Assembly (NCBI RefSeq): GCF_029633865.1
Contig: NC_079223.1
Location: 9,061,736-9,125,735 of the forward strand
Direction: 5' to 3'
Source of the DNA: Lampris incognitus
Taxonomy: Eukaryota; Chordata; Actinopteri; Lampriformes; Lampridae
DNA: 64,000 nucleotides
Shown here: positions 56,500 through 64,000 of the stretch, one piece after another
How the letters are laid out: each line of letters opens with the position of its first letter
Position numbering within the stretch: position 1 is the stretch's first letter
The notes under the pieces: generated by a model
The model's database searches: none
Told to the model about the DNA's origin: nothing
What the model saw: the letters and a program-made list of their open reading frames with translations, nothing else
Made by a program: the position numbers and the translations under genes

Positions 56500-58960
56500 T
56501 CTCATCTAGACAACCAGAGGGGTCTTCATGTGTGGGGGGATTGGCTGGGCCAGGAGCAGACCACCCTCACCTCCTCTCTCACCCGGAAGCTAACCGGGAC
56601 ACCATGGAGACCACCCTTACACAGACACAGCTCCTACAGCCACGTTATGTGGCGGGTTGCTCTTAGTTCTGTCCAGCCGGGAGGTTGTCTTCCCGTGGAG
56701 CATACCCCGGGCCCCTGGACCCGGTACCACGGGAGTGGGGGTGTTACTCAGCCCGTCTGGAGGAGGGGGAGGAGCAGGTGGTGACAATATCTGCAGGGAA
56801 AAACTTTCAGAGAGAAACTGCACAACACTGAAAACACTGTCATTCTAGGATTCTGAAGATTTGTAGTCAACTTGATTCAGTGTTCTTCAGATACTTCCGC
56901 TATGATCTAAGTTTGTATCCGTTTGTTTCTTATGAAGTAAAAAAATCAAAGAAAACTGTACAGAAGAAGGCTCACAACCATTCTAAATTTCAATTCCTCA
57001 TTCCCACATTTCAATTCCTCATTCCCACTACCCCTCGTTTTACACAAGAAAAGAACACATTGTGTCAACCCATTTAACCATGAAGGACAAAAATGAAAGT
57101 ATGACATGATCAGTTTGTGTGTTAGTTGTTAATAAACCAAAAACAATTTCATGCAGTCGAATGAATCGGACTTTCATTTCATCCAAGCTGTTTACAAATG
57201 TTCTGAAGTCTGTAATGTTGTACTTCTCTGAAATAAATTGTCTTTAAAACTAAAACAGATGAGGGATGATAAGGATAGTTGTCTCAGATCCTGAACGTTC
57301 AAATATAAACCTAAATGAATAAAACCATAAGGTATCTTGTAAATCAATAAAACAATGAGCTGTTTGAAGACAAGAAACAAATGCCCCCCACCTTAACCAA
57401 ATGAAACAACAAGAAGCCCCTTTTCAAGGCCCCAAAAAGAGGGAGGTGGGGTTTCAAAGAAAAGAAATGCTCAATTAACAATACAAAGAAATTGATGTAA
57501 TCAGTTAAAACCAAATAAATCAAACCAAAAAGGAGTCTTATGAGGAGGCTCAAACTCATGGTAAAAATAACATAAACATGGCCATAGCATAGACCTTTAA
57601 AACGCAGGACTCAGTAGGTTTCATTCATATCCAAATAAAATGTAATCGTCCTCCTCACAAGAAATTGTCAAAGAAATGAATACCCTCTTTTAAAAAAAAG
57701 AACAACATCATAAAATACACACCTTAGTGTTGAAAAACAAAACAAGTTCAATTTAACACAGAGGAAAGTCAACATAAAAACAAATAAACCAATGGGTGTC
57801 TTCTAATGGAAAGGAAAACAACAACAGCTTAAAACAACATAACTGTGGTTTACATTGTCCCTGTTACTCTCAAGGCAACCCCCCCATCCATCCCCCCAAG
57901 GTGTGAAGCGGGTAGGCAGTTGGTTCCCCCCAGTTATCCTTTTAAAAAAAATCCCAGTAACAGAAAGAAAAACAGAATAGGTAAAATTAAAAATATTGCA
58001 GCTGTGGCGTTGGACGTAACAGAGTTCTGCTTAACAATTCAGGAAATGAAACAGGGACAGGAATTTCTTCAGTTTAGGGGAATCCTAAAAGAAGTGAGGA
58101 CAGGATCAAGTTAACGTGAAAAATACACCACAAAAACTTTCAATGCAACAAAAACAAAAAACAAAAACCAAAATGGATATATCACATTTTATATGAGGTA
58201 CCTCAGAAAGAAAAGAAATAGATTTCTTGAAAGGATTTAAATAATTAATGCTTCAGGTTGGTGACTTTCTAAAGCCAGTTGTTTGTCACACAAGAACAAA
58301 AGCCGGGTTGGGTCTGATAAGGATGCTGAACGAGGTGGTCTCTGAAGATTCCTCTCACACCCCAATTGTCAGGAAAACAAAAGGTTTGGAAAAGCCAAAA
58401 CAAAACCTCCCCCAGCTTTTATATCCCCTTTTAAGCCACTCTCAAGGACTTGCAACTTCTAAACAACACAAAATGGCCAGACGGACAAACACCACGGAAC
58501 AAACTATGAACACACACACAGACAAGTCATGTCAAACACAAAAGTCAGTCAGGGTCAGTCAAGGCGCGGTTTGGTACCAATGGTTTTGTGTCATAGTCCT
58601 CTGTAGCTTTTTCTTTCCCTGCTTTCACACTCTTTCTTTTCCGAGTATTCAACATTATTCCGACCAGTACATCTATTTGTTCCCGTAAGGACTTCCACCG
58701 GGGCTTCTCTTCACCCTTTTCACCCGTCACAAATACCTTCCCAACGGAACGGCATCCTCCGCCTTTCTCTCTCTCCCAATATAATAGCTTCTTCTAACCT
58801 CCTTTGTTCTTCCTCCCCTCGTCTTGCCTTTGCCCTGGCACCCTCATTTTTTTGGTCCGTCATCATTTGTATCAGTATGTCGCTCTGCTTCTGCAGGGAC
58901 TTCCACTGCGGTCCGCTCCCGCTTTTTTCTCCTTCTTCTTTTTCCATTCTACCTTTTACG
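56500..58960 (-). other. ERV interior, mostly unassigned
   Basis: Two short Lys/Glu/Arg-rich frames (58947-58720 and 58730-58545) share the pattern WKSLxxQxDxLxxxM and may be gag-derived. A Pro-rich frame lies at about 56820-56620. The 1.7 kb between is A-rich on the plus strand with nothing recognised. Confidence 0.45.
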
Positions 58961-58977
58961 TCTCCTGTCTATCTGTT

Positions 58978-59262
58978 AGGGACTCCAACCCTTACTCTAT
59001 TTAACCTATTGTTCAGGGACTCCAACCCTTACTGTATTTAACCAATTGTTCAGGGACTCCAACCCTTACTCTATCTAACCAATTGTTCAGGGACTCCAAC
59101 CCTTACTATATTTAACCAATTTTTCAGGGACTCCAACCCTTACTGTATTTAACCAATTGTTCAGGGACTCCAACCCTTACTGTTTAACCAATTTTTCAGG
59201 GACTCCAACCCTTACTGTATTTAACCAATTTTTCAGGGACTCCAACCCTTACTGAGCTCTAA
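58978..59262. repeat. 37-bp minisatellite in ERV leader
   Basis: About seven and a half tandem units of GGGACTCCAACCCTTACT plus TATTTAACCAATTGTTCA. Two lone GGACTCCAACC copies follow at 59372 and 59419. Confidence 0.92.
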
Positions 59263-59614
59263 GCTTCCCTCCTTTGGGGGTCCTCAATTCCCCGGGAGAG
59301 TTTTCCCAGCCTTAATCTCACCCCCTCGTCAGAGAGTGAGTGGGTGCGCCACTACCTAGGATCTTAGACAGAGGACTCCAACCTCTTCTACAAATTATCT
59401 CCTTTTTACTCTTACCGTAGGGGACTCCAACCCCTCCTTTTTTGTTAAACTGGTCGCCTTCTCCTTCCCGAGCTTAGTACAATTTAGTAATTCAGTCCAA
59501 TATGCAGATTTCGTTAAAACAGGTTCTGCTTACCTTATTCGTATTATGGGTCGACCCCAAGCTCGGGAGGTGTCAGCGGGCAGCCACACTGTCCAATTAG
59601 GACTGCTTCTTCAC

Positions 59615-59632
59615 ATCCCGGACGAGCCCCCA
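59615..59632 (-). promoter_or_regulatory. ERV primer-binding site, tRNA-Pro
   Basis: TGGGGGCTCGTCCGGGAT on the minus strand, three bases after the 5' LTR. The classic proline site of murine leukaemia-type viruses. Confidence 0.92.
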
Positions 59633-59635
59633 ATT

Positions 59636-60122
59636 TGTTGAGAAATCACCTTCGTGGTCCTCGTCCCCGGGTCCGTTGATGTGAAGAAAACAGCCACTAC
59701 GTTTTAGGAGATTAAAATAATTTTATTGAGTACAGATCTGGAGACACACTGCCAATCCGTCGTGTGTGTCTGACTTCTTTGTGTGTCCTGGTGGGTTATA
59801 TAGACCCCCCTGCTTCTCCTTTACGACACCTCTGGTCTTGATTATCCTATCAATAGGACCTTTTGGTGGTTGAGCTTTAAGAAGTGCTCATCCTGTTTCA
59901 ACCTACTGATCTTAGCAGGGGGTCCTCCTCGTACCAGACACGGTGTCTCTCCCAAGGCCCCAGGGGAGGGCAACCCCCTCCCCTACCCACATTCTTGTGG
60001 GAGACCTGTAATATATTGGTCTACATGAATGTGTCTTCTTCACCCTCTGTTCTGGTTACATACATTGGTTACATACAGAGTAATACAAAATACACTCGGA
60101 TTATATTTAATATCACTCAACA
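59636..60122 (-). repeat. ERV 5' LTR
   Basis: 487 bp; I see no difference from the 3' LTR at 52925-53411. Confidence 0.92.
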
Positions 60123-60165
60123 GTTCTTTATCCCCTAATGTAATATTGCTGGGTGATTTTAATAT

Positions 60166-60322
60166 TGTAACGTGCATGGATAAGTAGGCACGCTGGCCGC
60201 TGGCTCGCGGGCCTGACCCTTTAGTCTAGCGGTTAGCGATGTCTCCTGCGGTGCGGGCGATACGGGTTCGCGTCCCGGCCGCGGCAGTTCCTGTGGTCAC
60301 GTTGCCCCCCGAATTCGCTACC
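60166..60322 (+). repeat. Solo LTR with tRNA-like module, subfamily 2 (copy E)
   Basis: Starts TGTAACGTGCATGGATAAGT and contains TAGTCTAGCGG (A box) and GGTTCGCGTCC (B box) 46 bases after the TTAG, the spacing of tRNA-Asp and tRNA-Glu genes. Flanked by ATAT; removing it with one ATAT restores the L2 frame (DFN-IYMDN). Confidence 0.8.
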
Positions 60323-60380
60323 ATATATACATGGACAATGTCCACAATACTCTCATAAGGGATTTTACATCATGCCTGGA

Positions 60381-61005
60381 CATGTCTGTGAATGTTCTCA
60401 TTCATCCAGGTCATGGTTATCCAAAGGAGTTGAATCAAGTGCAACTGGACTTGGTAATGACGTGGTCTTGGCATGGTAGTCTGTTGTGTTGAGGATAACC
60501 GTGCATCTCCCCTTATCTGCTGGAAGGATAGTGATGTTTTCGTCCTTGCTCAGGGCTGTCACGGCTTTCCTTTCCTCCATGGTTAGGTTGGAAGGAGGGA
60601 GTTTCGCATTGGACAGAGCTGCTGATACCTTTAATCTAAGCTGTTCCGCCTCGGTTTCCCGTTAGCTTGTTTTTCCTTATGGCTTATTCTGTGGATGTGA
60701 TGAGGTCAACTATAGGTAGTTGTTTGGGTGTCATGGCGAAGTTCAGTCCTTTGGCTAAGACCTCCTTCTCTGATTGGGAAAGTACCTTGTCCGTCAGATT
60801 CTTGATCCATCTGTTCTGCCGTTTGTCTCCAGGTAAGTATATCTGCTTGGCTAGTGTTGCTGGTTCGTCGCTGTAAGTTTTGAAACTTCCTTGTCTGCCT
60901 GGACAGTTTTGGATTACAGCAATATATTGAGTTTCTTACGCTCTCTAAAGGACACATAGTTGATCTGATCTGCTGCTGTGGTGTAGCGCCTCTTAACTGC
61001 ATGCA
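60381..61005 (-). mobile_element. Penelope fragment, rearranged
   Basis: Begins with one palindrome arm (CATGTCTGTGAATGTTCTCA), continues with KGRCTVILNTTDYHAKTTS and AVTALSKDENITILPADK, and ends in SNTSQADILTWRQ, the same N-terminal half as the 39-kb copy but with an internal deletion. Inserted in L2. Confidence 0.85.
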
Positions 61006-63815
61006 TCTGATTTGCCCATTTCCGACCACAAGTTAGTGTCTTGCGATGTTAATTTAACAGTATCCAAAACAAATTTGTCACGCTCCATCTCGTTCCGTAA
61101 TATTAAGAATACTAGAAGAACCCCGCTACAATGTAGCGGTTTGGTTATCCACCCGTCTAAATCTCCCTCCTCTTCATCCTGCCAGCTAACCGCCTTCCCC
61201 CTGCCCCTAAACCCCCTCCCCACTCCAACTCCCTCCCCCCAAATGCTCAGAATTATCTGAAATGCCGAGAAAAGTGGTTTTTAGACATTTTTAGAAAATG
61301 CATATTTTGCATATTTATGCAGAATTATGCATACTTTTAATTTTCTGGGATTTTCCCCTTACTCTCTGAGACAATACCTACCACCTCCAAAAAGAATTAG
61401 GGTCATAAGTGCTTTAGTTTTCGGTCCCGCTATCTACACTAACTAACACACACTAACACCACACCACACACATTACGAAAATATATGAGTAGATTGAGTT
61501 ATCTACTCTCACTAGTGAAATTGATAACCTCCCCAGGAAAGACAATTTATCCACCCCAGACAAACTGGTCTCTCATTACAACGATGGCCTTTATAGTATT
61601 TTAAACAATCTCGCTCCTTTAAAAAGCAGCTCTGTTTCCTTTACCCACTCTGCCCCTTGGTTTACACCTGCACTACACCAGCTTAAAGCTAAAGGCTGTC
61701 GCCTGGAACGCATTTACACGAAAACTGGCCTTGTTGTTCATAAAGACATGTATAATGACCACATACTTAATTATAAGGAGGCTCTGTCCACAGCTAAATC
61801 ATCTTATTATGCAAACTTAATTAGATCAGGTGAAGGGAACACTAGAACCCTGTTTTCCGTGGTAAACAATATTTTACGGCCACCAGACACTCCCGCACCT
61901 CACCTGTATTCAGTCGCTCAATGTAATGCTTTCATGACCTTTTTTAATGCCAAAATTTTAAATATTCATCAGTAATTGACCTCGTCAAACAATACTGCAT
62001 AGAGTTCATCTTATTCACCCTCCTATGTCCCCCTCTGTTCTTCACTATCTAGTTTTAAACTCCCAACTGTTGCAGAAATATCTGGTCTTATTCACAAATC
62101 CAAATCATCTACCTGTCAGTTAGACCCCCTTCCTACTCATTTAGTACAAGCCTGTCTACCTTCTCTATCCTCTTTAATAACTGATATCATACATTCCTCC
62201 CTTACCTCTGGTCTTGTTCCCTCATCTCTCTAAACAGCTGCAATAACTCCAATACTCAAGAAACGTGGTGCAGATCCCAACAATTTGAATAATTTTCGCC
62301 CAATCTCAAATTTACCATTTCTTTCTAAAACACTTGAAAGAACAGTTGCATCTCAGGTACACGTTCACTTGACTAACAACAATCTGTTTGAACAATTCCA
62401 GTCTGGTTTTCGCTCCATGCACAGTACGGAGGCAGCATTGGTGAAAATCACTAATGATCTTTTGATGGCAGCTGACTCTGGGCTCTTAACCATACTTGTC
62501 CTCCTTGATCTGAGTGCAGCCTTTGATACCATCTTACACAACATCCTCCTAGAAAGATTAGCTTCAATTGGAATAACTGGCACTCCCCTTGACTGGTTTA
62601 GATAATATCTCTCTGGCCACACTGTTTTGTCCTACTTAAAAATTTGAGATCTCAGTCCTTTCCTGTTACTACCGGTGTTCCCCATGGCTCTGTATTGGGA
62701 CCCCTCCTATCGATTATTTGCCTACTACCTGTTGGCTACATTTTCAGGAAATTTGGCATTCAATTTCACTGCTACGTTGATTACACCCAGCTTTATCTAT
62801 CCACCAAACCTACCCCCACTCTTCCGCTCACATCCCTTTCTGACTGTTTACTACTAGAAATTAAATCCTGGTTTTCATACCACTTCCTGATAAACTGAGG
62901 TCCCTTTAGTTAGCACTAAATCTACTTTGGCCAAAACTGATAGTTTTTTTTTCTTACTATTGACAATTCTATAGTTCCCCCCCCCCCATCGCCTCAGGTT
63001 AAGAGTCTGGGTGTCATCCTGGACAGCACATTATCTTTTGAAGCCCACATCAACAATGTTACTCGGTCTGCATACTTCCACTTCCACCTACGCAATATTA
63101 ATCATCTTCGGCCGTCACTTACACCTAAAAGCACAGCCATACTCACTCACCCCCTGGTTACATCCCGTATTGACTACTGTAATTCTATCCTCTTTGGTCT
63201 TCCCCTCAAGTGTCGTCATTAGCTTCAATTGGTCCAGAATTCAGCTGCCTGTATCATTACCAGAACTCCTTCCATAGATCATATCACTCCTGTTCTTCAG
63301 CAACTCCATTGGCTGCCTGTTTTATACCATATTGACTTCAAGATCCTGATCCTCACCTTTAAGGCTCTTAATAACTTAGCTCCTTCGTATCTTTCTGAAC
63401 TCCTTCATATTCGCACACCCTCCCACACTCTCAGATCCTCTTCTGCTCTCCAACGCACTACACACTCGGCCCGCTTGACTACCATGGGGACTAGAGCCTT
63501 CAGTCGTTCTGCCCCCCACCTATGAAACTCTCTCCCACAAGAAATTCGCAACATTGACTCTCTTTCAACCTTCAAATCCCATCTCAAAACGTACCTTTTC
63601 AAACTGGCATATTCAGTCTGATCCACGCTTCACCGAGTTTTGTGCAGATGTTGATTTTATACTTATCTGTTGTGTTAACTTTTTATTGTCTACCCTGCTT
63701 TGTTTTGATTTTACGCTGTCTGATACAGTGCTTTTTTTTAACGGTGTTCTGTAAGGTGTCCTTGAGTATTTTGAAAGGCATCCACACATAAAATGCATTA
63801 TTATCATTAGTTTAC

Positions 63816-64000
63816 GGCAAAGAAACATCAGACTCAAGTTCATACAAGAATTGCTCTTTAATCCTTTTTGCAATGTGCGATATGGTTTAAGGATCAACGA
63901 GAACTCGATTGAAAATGCAAAATTAATTAAGACAAGATGGGATGCATGAGTAATCTTTTTATTATTAGGTTTAATTTCTGCATTGTCTTGCATAGTTAAT
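63816..64000 (-). other. Probable 3'-UTR of a second cystatin gene
   Basis: About 80% similar over its length to 35354-35528, the 3' flank of the cystatin gene, in the same orientation (GGCAAAGAAACA, CATACAAGAAT, TGAAAATGCAAAAT, TAGTTAAT). Minus-strand AATAAA-like signals are partly kept. The coding exons would lie to the right of the window. Confidence 0.6.

Larger units (their letters stand above)
52925..60122 (-). mobile_element. Endogenous retrovirus, mosaic, young insertion (fossil)
   Basis: 7.2 kb on the minus strand with 487-bp LTRs that I read as identical, flanked by GTTC (52921-52924 and 60123-60126). After the 5' LTR comes a tRNA-Pro primer-binding site. Recognisable further on are gag-like basic frames, an Env TM-like tail, a complete LTR of a second family with its own tRNA-Leu site, an integrase-like region, an Env TM-like region and a polypurine tract before the 3' LTR. 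It is of the gamma/epsilon-retrovirus type. The interior is broken with multiple breaks, although the insertion itself looks recent. Confidence 0.9.
60127..63813 (+). mobile_element. L2 LINE, main part, interrupted and dead
   Basis: The endonuclease end (LLGDFNI, IYMDNVHNTLIRDFTSCLD, ISDHKLVSCDVNLTVS) and the RT ([41 protein letters not shown]) are clear. The active-site box reads CYVDYTQL where YADDTQL is expected, so the second catalytic Asp is lost. C-terminal HWLPVLYHIDFKIL and the 3'-UTR with an ATT tail follow. There are several frame changes in the RT. Two elements have inserted: a solo tRNA-like LTR (60166-60322) and a Penelope fragment (about 60381-61005). Confidence 0.9.

Noticed and set aside
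58978-59262. CRISPR-like array
   Set aside because: Units are head-to-tail without spacers, in a vertebrate retroviral leader; it is a minisatellite.

Overview
This window is teleost fish nuclear DNA. The evidence is intron-rich vertebrate genes (rrbp1, a glycine N-acyltransferase-like gene and a cystatin) sitting among transposable elements typical of ray-finned fish: Tc1, hAT miniatures, RTE, L2, R4/Dong, Penelope, BEL/Pao, gypsy and an endogenous retrovirus. GT-AG splicing with consistent phase supports all three gene models.

Layout. 1-7.9 kb is wall-to-wall transposons: an R4/Dong LINE, a Tc1 element with an intact transposase, an L2 tail and a nearly complete RTE LINE. 8.3-8.9 kb is a hAT-like miniature that holds a miniature LTR element (TRIM). 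9.0-26.7 kb is rrbp1 on the plus strand: a CpG-rich promoter, a non-coding first exon and 25 coding exons for about 1152 residues. 27.3-31 kb is repeat debris (dead Tc1, a LINE 3' end, an integrase-domain exon). 32.15-34.11 kb is a five-exon glyatl-like gene and 35.7-36.5 kb a three-exon cystatin gene, both on the minus strand. 37-52.8 kb is accessory: a Penelope element that begins in an exact 66-bp palindrome, three hAT-type miniatures (two with perfect 8-bp target duplications), a decayed integrase-domain gene, gypsy and BEL/Pao remnants and more TRIM copies. 52.8-63.8 kb is one L2 LINE split by a young mosaic endogenous retrovirus (identical 487-bp LTRs), a solo TRIM-type LTR and a Penelope fragment. 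The last 185 bases match the 3'-UTR of the cystatin gene, so a second cystatin copy probably lies just outside the window.

The most unusual signal is the TRIM family. Its LTRs are only about 135-160 bp, yet each carries a tRNA-like module (Pol III A and B boxes at tRNA spacing) preceded by a stem-loop. The two complete copies have a primer-binding site matching tRNA-Leu, about 100 bp of non-coding interior and 4-bp target duplications. At least five copies in two subfamilies occur here. I know of no described fish family of this form; the nearest analogy I know is plant Cassandra, whose LTRs carry 5S rRNA sequence.

The genes do not form a pathway. RRBP1 acts at the rough ER, the GLYAT-like enzyme conjugates acyl groups to glycine-type acceptors, and cystatin is a secreted cysteine-protease inhibitor.
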